From contig CM034104.1 in assembly GCA_019914945.1 (NCBI GenBank), positions 2,110,501-2,174,500 on the forward strand: DNA of 64,000 bases, given 5' to 3'. The notes under the pieces were generated by a model. That model saw only the letters and a program-made list of their open reading frames with translations. It searched no databases and was not told where the DNA came from. Position 1 is the first letter of the stretch. Every line of letters begins with the position of its first letter. Shown piece by piece: positions 40,877-51,135 of this stretch. Origin of the DNA: Typha latifolia. Lineage: Eukaryota; Streptophyta; Magnoliopsida; Poales; Typhaceae. Both the position numbers and the translations under genes were made by a program.

Positions 40877-43800
40877 CTACATTTCACCGCATTCGGCTAT
40901 TACGCATGCAAGCTTTGGTCGATTATTTGGTCCCGTAGCAACATTTTCAATCTTCCTGACCACCAAGAGACTTTCCCCCAGCACCCTCTGTAGCAAATTA
41001 CAGAATAAAACCATTAATATCTGAAAATTATGATAGAGCGCATGAGGATGAAAGTTTTCAATCTGTGAAAGTGCTTCGTGTTGTTACAACAGAAAGCCAT
41101 CATGATATGTTTTCAAGTAACTTCTCTTTTATGGGTAATTGAGTAGGTAGTACCCCTAACTCTAATACCTGACGTTATCATTTCTTCTTTTATCCCATGT
41201 TATCTTTCACCTTCCACTTAAAAATATGATTGAGCAAACTTACCCCAAAGACAACATGCTTATTGTCTAGCCACTCGCACTTTGCGCATGTTATAAAGAA
41301 CTGCAGAAAAAAGAACAGGACCAAACCACAAAACGAGTATCAGATGAAGTGAAACCAAATGACAACTTAGGAAAAGGAAAAACTAACTTGCTCAAAGAAG
41401 AATGAATAGGTTTGCTGTCTCAAACAAAGTATAAAGCAGAAATCAGAGACATATCTCTCTTTGTGAAATCGATTGTCGATTTATAATTATGCATTCATAT
41501 ATTATCCTTGGTAAAGAGAATTCACAAGTCATGAGGAAACATTACTAAATCTAAGTCGTCGGATAAGTACCTGACATCCGTTAGTGTTGGGCCCACTATT
41601 AGCCTGCAAAGGAACAAGAAAGTTATTGATGATCAGGGATTAACCAAATGGTCAAATCATGTCAAATAAATAGCAAAAGTTGAATTACCTTTATAGCACT
41701 AAATCATAGAATGAAATTTGCAAGAGAAATAATTTTTGTTGAACACTAGAGAAACTTGAGGATCAAAATCCAATCACTAGCTCATGATTAAGCACAAACA
41801 AATACAACTCTTTGAAGCTGCCAACCTATGCGGATTACAATTGTAAAGCCCCCCGCACTCCAATTTCCTGATTCATCTATAACTCCCCACAGTCCAGAAC
41901 TCATTGGAGTCACAATGATCTACCACCTATCATTTTCTTTCAAAAGAAGTAATATCAGTATACTCCTTTTAGTTTCTGACAGGAATAGTCCCTTTAATTT
42001 TATTTTTCACTTAGTGGAGAATAATTTAGTAAAAATCTAACAGATTAGTTCACGACGGGCAATCTCTTTTAGCGATTTGGAAGGAGAGAGCATCATTTAT
42101 TATGACATAAAGTCATAAACCTACACTGTCCTGGAAGTAAGAAGTATAACATACTACTGTTTGATGCTCTGATGCATTAAAAATTTAAGGATTTGTAGCG
42201 AAAATTTTCCCTTTAAACTTCTTTTTATTTCTTCTATTTTCCCTTGGAGCTAAAATTAGTAGCCCAAACAAGCTCCAAGCTGCACACTTCAGCTTGTTCT
42301 CTTAAAGGTGATGAGACTGGCTTAGTTTACATCTTTTCATGGTAAAATTTACTGCTGTAACAAGTACTACTGTTCAAAAGGATTACACTGAAAGTAGTCT
42401 ACACGCCATCTTAATCAAACATTTCTCCATACATTGTTTCTTCTTTGCATGGCAAAAGAAAAGGGAGAATCACATCCAGATTACGTGGACAGCTTTTGTT
42501 TAAGGCCTTGGATAAACCAATTTGGATTGCAGACACAACTGAATTGTGCTTGGGAATTTGGGTATTTGTTGAATTCTAGAATAATAATTGATTTATCATC
42601 GTAATTACTATAAAGCAGAAATTCAATTGTCTGTAATAATGTACACAAGGCTCTACACAGGATTTTAGAGTATTCGGATGAAGTATCACTTTTCTAACAG
42701 ACGAAAAGAAAATGAATAGACAAATTACATTATATGAAATGCCAAGGAAAATAGATGAGGAAAGTAACTAAAAATAATAGTAGATAAAGTAGTAACTTAC
42801 CATAGAAAGCAGACCAGGGCCTGTATGCTTTGCAGTGAAATTTTCATCCTCAAACTTACTTCCATATATGCTTGCACATCCACTTCCATCGCCCTGAAAA
42901 AGGTAAAGTAGAGATTAGAAGGATAAGGCAAGACAATCTTGATGTCTAAAGCTAATTGATGCTGGTGAGAGTATCTACATCAAACAATTTACATGACAAA
43001 CAAAAGAGAAAGATTGTTGAGAAAAGCTGGGATGGAATCAATGGTGTACTGCAATGTTGGTACTTGTATGAAGTGATTCTGTACATATTGAATGTTTCAA
43101 GCAGCAACAAAACTAGCAACATAATTTCTACTAAATAGTAAGACCTGATAGTAGGGTTTAAAGAGACAAAATCATTTGCATATTGTAACTATAAGGAGAG
43201 AACATTAAATCACATGCTGCTCGAAGTCTTAAACATAGAAGCATACCTTCACGAAATCACCGGTTTGAATCATGAAATCTTTGATTACTCGATGAAATTG
43301 ACATCCTTTATAACCGATAGGTAATCCAGCTTTTCTGCAAATCATGAGTTTATATAAAACTCCCATAAAAGAGTTAGGTAGTCTTAATTAGATATTTTGA
43401 ATATTTTTATGAGCAAATATTAGAACAAAGCTTGATTTTCCCCATGGCTAAACTACAATCTTCCCTTTATAAAGACTCGGGCCCTTTCACCTTAATAACA
43501 TAGTCTATCGATTGATTCGATTCTCATCTCTAAATCAAAGAAATATTAACACTTTATCATTTCCATCATCGTTTACACTTTGAATCATGATCGAGTAGCT
43601 AAAAGAAACATAGACAACCAAAGAATAAATCCAACAATACGAACATATCCACCTACCTGTACTCGCCAGTGCAGAATTGCCTGCAAAAAGAACATAACCA
43701 AGTCAACCAACAAGCCTAACATAAATTCTAGGGCTTCTATCAATTCGAACCAAGACCAACTTACCTGAAATTCTCGGCTGTTTTGGGGGTGATGTCGGCG

Positions 43801-43967
43801 AAGAGCTCCATCTTGATGCGCCCCGCGGGAATGGTGCCGATCGTGACGTCGAAGAAGACGATGGGGTTCTTCGGGTTGGGTGGCCGCACGTGCCACTCCA
43901 CCGACACCGGAGGAGGAGCCGGGGCGGCGGCGATTGAGGCGCTGTTTGCTCCGCCGCCGGAAGCCAT
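40877..43967 (-). CDS. CYP22: Cyclophilin peptidyl-prolyl isomerase, CYP22/PPIH type
   Basis: Prolyl isomerase of the small-nucleus cyclophilin class, which in animals binds the U4/U6 snRNP proteins. Seven exons in transcript order: 43765-43967, 43657-43680 (24 bp), 43247-43334, 42801-42893, 41571-41603 (33 bp), 41244-41300, 40877-40987; 202 residues. An Ala/Pro-rich leader (1-25) precedes [22 protein letters not shown], the PPIH-type N-terminal block. Cyclophilin active-site elements are present: [15 protein letters not shown] (catalytic Arg and Phe-Met-Gln), [16 protein letters not shown] and [11 protein letters not shown] with the ligand-binding Trp. The very small exons 2 and 5 preserve frame and conserved residues, supporting the model. 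The assignment to PPIH rather than another cyclophilin rests on the N-terminal block and is fairly secure. Confidence 0.93.
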
Positions 43968-44605
43968 AGCTGGCGAGGGCGAGCTCGATTGAAATGGAAG
44001 CGGCGAAGGATGGACCTGAGCTTCGACAAAGATGCCGAGGAGGAAGATAGAGTGATTCTTAGCTCAGGTCCTGGGGTTTAAGGAAGGCGAAAGGTTTTTT
44101 TATGTTAAACCCCCTCAATTTCTTACAATTTGAAAACAAACCCTACCTTTAGAATTCAAAGCCAAGAATCCTTATATAACCGTGAGCCATTTGAAACCAA
44201 CTTAGCACTATCGCATTGGCCTCGGAATTATCTTTTGTTAGATTTAAAATTTAAAAAAAATATATCATACATGTACATGTGAATTATATTAAATAAAACA
44301 TTAAAAAAAAACTTGAGCACAAAAATACTCTTCTTTCTCAGTCCCCTTTTTCCTGGATAATGTGTGAATCGTCTACAGATTGGAGATAAAGGTGACAAAG
44401 GAAGCAGAATTACACTTAGCACTTCAAAATAATACAGTTGAAACTAATCATACAGAGTTTATTTCATTTGAGATTGATGATAGAACAAAATGTTACAACT
44501 CTAATTTGAGGATCAAACTATGAAACAAGTAATGATCGTTGCAAAGCCAAAGGCTTTCCTCCTGAGAACAAAGATGCCTGAGAAGCCACCTTAGTCTATA
44601 TTACA
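43968..44605. other. CYP22 leader/promoter and 3' flank of the microprotein gene
   Basis: 43968-44060 is the GC-rich CYP22 leader. Beyond it the DNA is AT-rich, with no coding signal, up to the possible terminal exon of the microprotein gene. Confidence 0.55.
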
Positions 44606-44698
44606 TCAATATTCTGGAAGGTGTAGCTGGACAAAATCACCAATAAAGGACATAATGTCTGCCTTTTGCATCCCATTGACTGAAGTATCAGCATCTAC
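44606..44698 (-). other. Downstream exon of the microprotein gene: 3' UTR or alternative last coding exon
   Basis: A good acceptor (ATATGTAG) precedes 44698. From there a frame of 30 codons runs to TGA, containing MQKADIMSFIGDFVQLHLPEY-like sequence. With exon 2 included (46078 to its donor at about 46003), translation has already stopped and this is 3' UTR. If exon 2 is skipped, exon 1 (which ends in phase 0) joins it in frame to give a 71-residue protein. It could also be the last exon of a different gene. Confidence 0.4.
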
Positions 44699-45705
44699 CT
44701 ACATATCAGAAGCAGCAATTCTTCTTAATCTCTAAATAATTATAATAAAATACACAGGATTCCGATATCTGACCAGCAAAAATTTCAACAACATGCTGTA
44801 TGCATTCTTTTCTAAAGGGTTTAAGAAAATAATGCATGGCATAATCAAACGGTTTGTAATTTAATGCAATCCCTACATTACCCTAAGAATATACAACTGC
44901 TATAATCTTTCAATGATGATAAAGTGCAGCTGAGGTTAAAAGTTATTTTATACATATGAAAGGTTGTGTAATTTCTGTCTTCTAGCATTTGGATAGCTAT
45001 GATTCAATCATGTTCCATGAGAAACATTCATGAAGCTGAAGTGAACTGTATTTATGAGATATTCCATAGATTGCTGAAATATATTCGGCATAATGACAAT
45101 GCCAAAGGCTAATGTAAAGAAAATATCCAGGGATAGATGGTGTAGCTTCAAAAATCTCAATACAGATGTCAGAAATGGAGATAAATTAGAAAATCTAGTA
45201 TGCATACAAATTTTGACAAATTATCGATATTTCCAATGTGCCCCCTATTCAAGTATGGATCATAGCCAACATTGGACCCAATGCCGAGGTTGTTTGGCAA
45301 TAGTAGGTCAATGGTACTGTTTGCAGGATCCCTCGGCATATGCAAATAACCTTTCCACTCCAGCCTCATCCCTCATCCAGCAAATACGATAAGGAACTCC
45401 TGTTTGGTAACCTAAATCCTTAACTAAAGGTGCATCTACTCTCAGTATTTTTAACCCCAAAAGGATCAAATTTCCTTGAGGAATTTTTGAAGGGTATAAC
45501 TACAGTAAAATGATACAATGTCATTTCCAAGTTAATGGTATAAACCATGACAAACTTCCTATAGATCCATTCCAGTGTTATCTATCTATTATAACATCCT
45601 ATCAATTAAATTACTTTAATGAGTTAGTTCATTAAAAAATTTGATTAAAGACAAAACAACATTCGGTAGAAGCATTATAACCACCTTGGGACTGGAAAAA
45701 CAAAA

Positions 45706-45958
45706 AGGGTTTTTTGCGTGTATACCCTTTAAAAAAATCCCTAAGAAGAAGAACCAAGTGTTTTGAGATTTTCCCCTTTTATGTCTAAATTGTTCAAATT
45801 GTAATTGTAAGTTAACTCCAACGGCAGTCACAAAAAAAATAAGTTATAAAAGATATACATGTAAAACCCACCGTGTGTTTTGAGAGTATACATACAAATA
45901 TCAACTTTAAAGTACAAGCATATAATGGATTTTTGAAGAGTATGTATGCAAAAAATCC
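45706..45958. mobile_element. Mutator-like MITE (copy 2) with 9-bp target-site duplication
   Basis: The left end GGGTTTTTTGCGTGTATACCC is matched in reverse complement by the right end (rc GGATTTTTTGCATACATAC). It is flanked by AAAACAAAA at 45697-45705 and 45959-45967. A 9-bp duplication fits Mutator-like elements, although the A-rich flank makes it weaker evidence. It shares internal sequence with 30512-30843. It lies in the 3' part of the microprotein transcription unit. Confidence 0.65.
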
Positions 45959-46018
45959 AAAACAAAATAGTAGAATTTTTTTTTCTATTTATGAGAGAAT
46001 ACCTGACAAGAGCATGTA

Positions 46019-47010
46019 CTAATTTGCTTCAGAACCTTTTATCAAAGCATCTTCACGCTCCTTTCGACGGTGTTCTCTCTGAAAAATATGCCATATAAGC
46101 AAAGGATGTGAGTAAACTTGAAAAACCTGTGAATTTGCCTATCTAAATATATATAAGATGGTAGCACAAGATAATTAAAGAGGAGAATTTCTAACTTACG
46201 ATAATCCCTATTCCGTAAGTGAAAAGGAAACTTGCAAAACAAAACATTCTTCAGCATATGGACATTGAAAAGCTAGGAGAACAATGATCACAAAACAAAC
46301 CATGGATATGATGAAGATGCTGAGAAAAGATTGGTGAGACTAATGAAAATATAGTGATAGAAAAAACCGCATATGTGGGAGGTTGGCTTAGTACAAGCAC
46401 TAGTATGGAGAGAGTCATATAAAGATAGAATTCAAGCAAAGATCCAAGAAAACATGGAAGATTGAAGGACTCGATTCTATTTCAAAGAAGATGGATCTTT
46501 ATGAGGAAAATGAGGACATAAGGATTATTTCAAAATTTAAAATACAAAGAGTTCTTTAAGGAGGAAAAAAAAACTGCTTGAACTCTATAAATTTTTTAGC
46601 AGGCAATTCTTCCCCTTAATCTGCATCTGTTAGAACAAGAAAAGGATCTATTTGGCTGCCCAAACTCGAAACGCAACATCCAGTTTGTTTCGAGCATTTC
46701 AACAAACAGCTTACATGCACCAACTCATATTGCATCTTATCAACATCGGATGTAAACAGTAGAAGGAAGGTAACGTTACAACCATCCAAAAATATGAAGA
46801 TTTAAGAATCTAATACGTAAATTGAACACAAACCAAGATTACAAGTTTAAAAGTGAAAAAAAAATTGGGGAAGAGGAAACAACGCACCCTGCGCTCCCAG
46901 TAGGGAAGGAAGCAGACGAAATCGTAGACCGGAGAGATGGTATTGACGAGGACTAAATTTACTCCCATGAACACCAACAGCGACGTCATCGGCCGTGTTC
47001 TGTGAGGCAT
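46019..47010 (-). CDS. Small single-pass membrane protein (60-aa plant microprotein of unknown function)
   Basis: Two coding exons, 46888-47010 and 46019-46078, give 60 residues. A basic start (MPHRTRPM) is followed by one hydrophobic segment, about residues 9-26 (SLLVFMGVNLVLVNTI), then SPVYDFVCFLPYWERR and a highly charged tail REHRRKEREDALIKGSEAN. I recall near-identical short proteins with the PVYDFVCFLPYWERR block across plants, which argues that it is a real conserved gene, but no function is known to me. The topology suggests an N-terminally anchored membrane protein with a cytosolic charged tail. The second exon donor at about 46003 leads to a downstream exon at 44606-44698, so the stop lies upstream of a further junction. 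Confidence 0.75.
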
Positions 47011-47081
47011 CTCTCCTTCCTCCTCTCTGTGTCGCTAGTTAATACTATCAATTTGGCCTCTCTGATCACCGGTGGGTAATA

Positions 47082-47146
47082 AAATGGAGGTTTTTGCATA
47101 TAACGACCTACATTTTAACATTATTGCAAAAACCTACCTCCATTTT
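47082..47146. repeat. Short inverted repeat (hairpin)
   Basis: AAATGGAGGTTTTTGCATATAACG pairs with the reverse complement of the segment ending CCTACCTCCATTT, with one 4-base bulge. A third related copy (TTTGCAAATAATCACCTC) follows at about 47190-47207. It may be a small MITE remnant. Confidence 0.6.
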
Positions 47147-47521
47147 TCAAATTTAATTAATCAACTCCTCTTTCTTTGGATATATTTGCAAATAATCACC
47201 TCTTGCTATTAGTTAGCTCATAAGGAATAATCTAAATATATTATATATGAAACTAATACGATAACTAATTTTGCCATCGGATCAATAAAGAGAAATGGAT
47301 ACCGTTGTGAATTTGCCAAAATCTGATAAATTTTCTTTAGAAGGTAGATTTCTCTTGCCAAAATTGGAATGGAAAAGGTATCAAATTGATAAAGCAACTA
47401 ATCAATTTTATTTCCCACAAAATTCATGAACTAATTGCCAACTTGAATTCTGAGTGAGTTGCTATAAAAGCATAGCTACTGCTATCAATCTTATATGTTG
47501 TAATTCAAATCATTGAGAGAT

Positions 47522-47691
47522 ATGGCTATCTCTTTATACTTTGCTTCTCTTGGTTTGTTGTCTTGTTTTTCTATCGTAAGTCTCCCTTTTGATTGGTGGG
47601 TAAGATGGGATCAAAAGTAATGTTCCAAGGTAGAGGTCATGGTCATTCTGTTGTTGAACCCTCATGGGGTGCACCAGTGTGGTTCTGTTGA
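47522..47691 (+). other. Possible short-peptide locus: two small ORFs overlapping at TAATG
   Basis: A TATA-like CTATAAAAG at 47462-47470 precedes an ATG at 47522. The first ORF (47522-47620, 32 residues) begins MAISLYFASLGLLSCFSIV, which resembles a signal peptide, and ends in a Trp-rich tail. Its stop TAA overlaps the ATG of a second ORF (47620-47691, 23 residues) rich in Gly, His and Trp. A GTAAGT donor within the first ORF means it could instead be a spliced first exon. No homologue is known to me; it may be a non-coding transcript or chance. Confidence 0.22.
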
Positions 47692-49207
47692 TCTGCGCAC
47701 GCGGTCTGGCAGCTCTCCTTGTTCAAGATGACGGCAAGAATCTTAAGATGAATTCGCTTATGGATATGCCCTGTACAAATGAAGCAGAGATAGGAGATGA
47801 TGCATAAAAGAATTACTGAAAGCTGTCTAACCTCTCTTCAATGTACTGTTCTTTTCTGAGAAATAAGAGCAGGAGATTTATTTTCAATTGTAAAGAAAGC
47901 TCCTTGTACAATTGTATTGCAGCAATACCATCAATATTCTCATTTATGTACCATTCAAGACTGAATGAAAATCTATTTGCTGCACATTATACAACTCTTG
48001 TCTAGACTTTGATGCCTAATCTAGGGAGTTCCTGCAGAAAACAAGAAATATTTAGACATCCAGATGCATTTGCTGAACTTCCTGGTGTGATTGTTATGCT
48101 GACTTCCATATTTCTCTGCCCAGTCTACTCTGTGCCGCTTTTCTAGATAGTTGAGTTTGTTAACGACTATCAACATACAAGAGGAAGGCTACTAGTGAGT
48201 AGATATAAGCAAACAAATTGAGGGAACAAGTGCAGTATGATGACTATATTGAAATTGCATTCATATGATAGAGAATTTTGATATCTTGTAGAAATCTAGC
48301 CACATGCTCGAAAAGGGAAGATGTGATCTATGGTCATGACAAAATTCTTCATGAGTTCAAGAACAGTTCAATTGATCAGATAGTTGCTACTTTCAGTATA
48401 AGATTCTTCATAGTCATGATTATTTCAAGTTGATTTACAAGAGGCTGGACAGGAATGGGATGGAATTTAGTCTTTTGATATCATATGGCTGAAACAGACA
48501 TTGTGAAAAGATTACTAAGTGAAGTTTAATGAAGAGAAGAAAAAAATTCTTTTGCTATTAGCAGAAAAACTTAAAGGGTTGCAAGTGAAGCAAATCATGG
48601 CTTAAAATGAAAGATGACGAAGAAAACCAAACAAATTTTCACTTTAAATTTCGCTCAGGATCAAAGGACTGATGAATCAACTAATGTAATTGCAGAGCAG
48701 TACCATAAGAATATTTCAACAGATATGGTAGGAGGCCACATATACTGAGTTGCGTTAACCTCATCAAATATAACTTTTTGAAGGGCCAATTTTAGCTTAC
48801 TCTCCATTAATCAAATGAAACATGATCAGTCAAAATTCTTCTATACTCAACAGACTGAATTGCTACTATGTTATATCTACAGGTTAATTATGAAGGTTGA
48901 TATCTGATTAGATATATCAACGGATAATTTTGGGTTTCAGTAGATGCTTGTCTGACATTAAAATAATAAACAAACATACTGTTTACCTTTACTAAGAAGG
49001 AAAGTATCAGGTGTCTCACAACCATCTTAAGAGGAAAGTTGACAATGCTGATTCACAGTTAACTAGTGCTAGCATTGCTTTTTAAAATAACAAGTCAGAC
49101 ATGGAAGTTGGAGAAAAGACAAAAGGGGAAAATTTAGATCATTTAACCTGGAAATGATTGCAACAACAGAGAAATGTTTTGCATGGTTCCTGCCTAAATC
49201 CAAAAAC

Positions 49208-50272
49208 TTACTCTTTAAAAATCTGAGGTTTGACAACGCTAAGCCGAGAATGGCAACTAAGAGCCCAGATGTCTTCTAGCTTCACACCCATCATACCAAT
49301 ATAAGGACTCTTGGATTCAGAACCAGCAGTTTTCCCAGCAATTCTTGGATTCAGAGGATTTGAAGACTCTCCTACACACTCTGGGTGGGTCTTTTTATGA
49401 GCCAGAAGATTACATTTGAATGCAAACTTCAATCCACATTTGCACCCCACCATCTCCCCACAAAGCTTCTCATGGTCCCTCAAATCCACCTCTATGTAGA
49501 ATTTCTTACCACATTTCCTACAGCTATGCATCTTCTCTCCCTCCGAGTGCTTCCTCCCAAAATGACGCCGCAATTCATAGAGGCCAACAAACACCCTTCC
49601 GCATACCGGGCATCGGCATGGGATCTTCTTGTTCTGCCCAGCTTTCGCAGCATTAGGATGCAGTCCATCACCCAAACTCTTGTAATGTGTCCTGTGGTGC
49701 ATGGACAAGGTTTGGGGGTTCTTAAAGGTCTTCTCACACCCATCATGCATACACTTAAATGGCCTCTTGTTTCTGATCAAGTCAACAGAAACAGTAGCTA
49801 CTTGCAGGGGCTTTTTCTCCTCCTCCTTGCCGCCACCAACTATTTTATATGCTTCAGAAAGTTCTTGCAAATGGGCATTCTGAACTGGGCCATGGTGATT
49901 TCCAAAAGTTTCAGCAGACCCAACAATACCCACATTCTGATTTTGAGAAACGACCACATTTGGTGCTGCATTAGTATCAACCCTAAAGTCTAATTGCGCC
50001 CCTATGAAGTCCAAATCTTCCAACGAGACGGTGGAATCAAGACTAAAGACAGTCTCTTTGCTGATGGGATAGTTGAAATCAGAGCTCACCTGTGGATTGA
50101 GAGTGACTGGGGATCCCACATTGTATAAATATGAAGGCAAAGAGAGATCTTGGCACAGGATGTTGAGCTCCTCAGGAAGTGGCAATGCTGGGAAATTGGA
50201 CTCCTCCAAATGCTCCAAATGCTTCAATGGGATAGAAGAATCAAGGAGAGAAGTGTAGCTACTGGGATCCAT
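49208..50272 (-). CDS. C2H2 zinc-finger transcription factor (four-finger, WIP/STOP1-like arrangement)
   Basis: Predicted nuclear DNA-binding protein, 354 residues, with no intron in the coding part. The N-terminal 165 residues are acidic and lack a known domain. Finger 1 (about 174-196) is C-x4-C-x12-H-x3-H with TFKNPQTLSMHHRTH. Finger 2 (about 221-242) is C-x2-C-x12-H-x4-H. Finger 3 (251-271) is C2HC, ending LRDHEKLC. Finger 4 (277-296) is an unusual C-x-C type, CKCGLKFAFKCNLLAHKKTH. The coupled fingers 3-4, with HEKxCG between them, recall plant WIP and STOP1 proteins. The WIP N-terminal motif itself was not seen, so the subfamily is uncertain. The reading frame is open to 50296, but the upstream codon is GTG; ATG at 50272 is the start. 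Confidence 0.85.
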   Translation of the reverse strand: MDPSSYTSLLDSSIPLKHLEHLEESNFPALPLPEELNILCQDLSLPSYLYNVGSPVTLNPQVSSDFNYPISKETVFSLDSTVSLEDLDFIGAQLDFRVDTNAAPNVVVSQNQNVGIVGSAETFGNHHGPVQNAHLQELSEAYKIVGGGKEEEKKPLQVATVSVDLIRNKRPFKCMHDGCEKTFKNPQTLSMHHRTHYKSLGDGLHPNAAKAGQNKKIPCRCPVCGRVFVGLYELRRHFGRKHSEGEKMHSCRKCGKKFYIEVDLRDHEKLCGEMVGCKCGLKFAFKCNLLAHKKTHPECVGESSNPLNPRIAGKTAGSESKSPYIGMMGVKLEDIWALSCHSRLSVVKPQIFKE

Positions 50273-51135
50273 GGCGTTTTCTATGGGAAGAAGCACTAGG
50301 AAGCTTTGAAGGGATTGGAAGCTAAATGTTGCAGTTCCTCCAAAAGTCGCAGTTGGGTTTGAAGAAAGGGCCCTCAGGTTGGAAAAAGGGAGCCCTTTCC
50401 ATGTAGAAAGGGTGAGAGGTCATCAAAAGGCAATGCTACCAACCCTCACAGTCCACACCATTAATCTGCTGCACAAACAGACAACAGTCCTCAATCAGAT
50501 GACAAGCTAAAGAGAGCAAAGGAAGTTAAAGTTGCATTAAATTATAGAGGTTGTTGGTCATCATCAAGGGTAGTAGAAAAAGAGTCGTGGTAATTTGTTG
50601 TTCTTTTTGAGCAATTTCTATGAAAACAATATGGATTCGTTTTTTAATTCTCTTTTTCTTACCAGAATGCCCTTGCTTTCTCTGACTTTTTCAGACATTT
50701 AAACCTTTTTTGAAAGTAATGCTTGCATTAAATGTAGTTTTCACTGGTTAACAGCAAGCTTCTGTTGTTGCAGGAGAGGGTGTTCTTAATTTAAATAAAA
50801 TTATTAAATGTAGATAAAATTGCAGCTAGGAAGTTAACTACTAACTTGTGAACCCTGTAATGTTCTTAATGAGCAACATCTCTAATTCAGAAATGTCAAC
50901 TTCGTATGCCTGTGAGATTAAGAACACAATGGAGGGGTACAGATGTATTAAACAACAACTTCTGGAAAGAAACACAAAATCACAATAAATAGGCCTGTGG
51001 CGGATCCAATGCCTGGCATTCCAAAGATAACTCTTAAATCTTCTTTTCGCTATTAGCCTATTAGAAAAACATGAATTGAGTTTAAAGTATGTCATCAATT
51101 TTGAACATGGTAGAAGGGCATGAAAGATTCTTCAG
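50273..51135. other. Zinc-finger gene leader/promoter and PPR gene 3' flank
   Basis: The leader of the zinc-finger gene extends to at least 50.5 kb; the remainder is AT-rich 3' flank of the PPR gene. No further feature was recognised. Confidence 0.55.

Larger units (their letters stand above)
47011..49207. other. Intergenic region left of the zinc-finger gene
   Basis: Holds the microprotein leader, an inverted-repeat hairpin (47082-47146), a TATA-like CTATAAAAG at 47462-47470 followed by two small ORFs (47522-47691), and a long AT-rich stretch (47.9-49.2 kb) that is probably 3' flank of the zinc-finger gene. Nothing else was recognised. Confidence 0.5.

Noticed and set aside
49385..49993. 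202-codon plus-strand frame opposite the zinc-finger gene
   Set aside because: Antisense shadow of conserved zinc-finger coding sequence.
50273..50296. Eight-codon extension of the zinc-finger protein
   Set aside because: It would start at GTG; the first ATG is at 50272.
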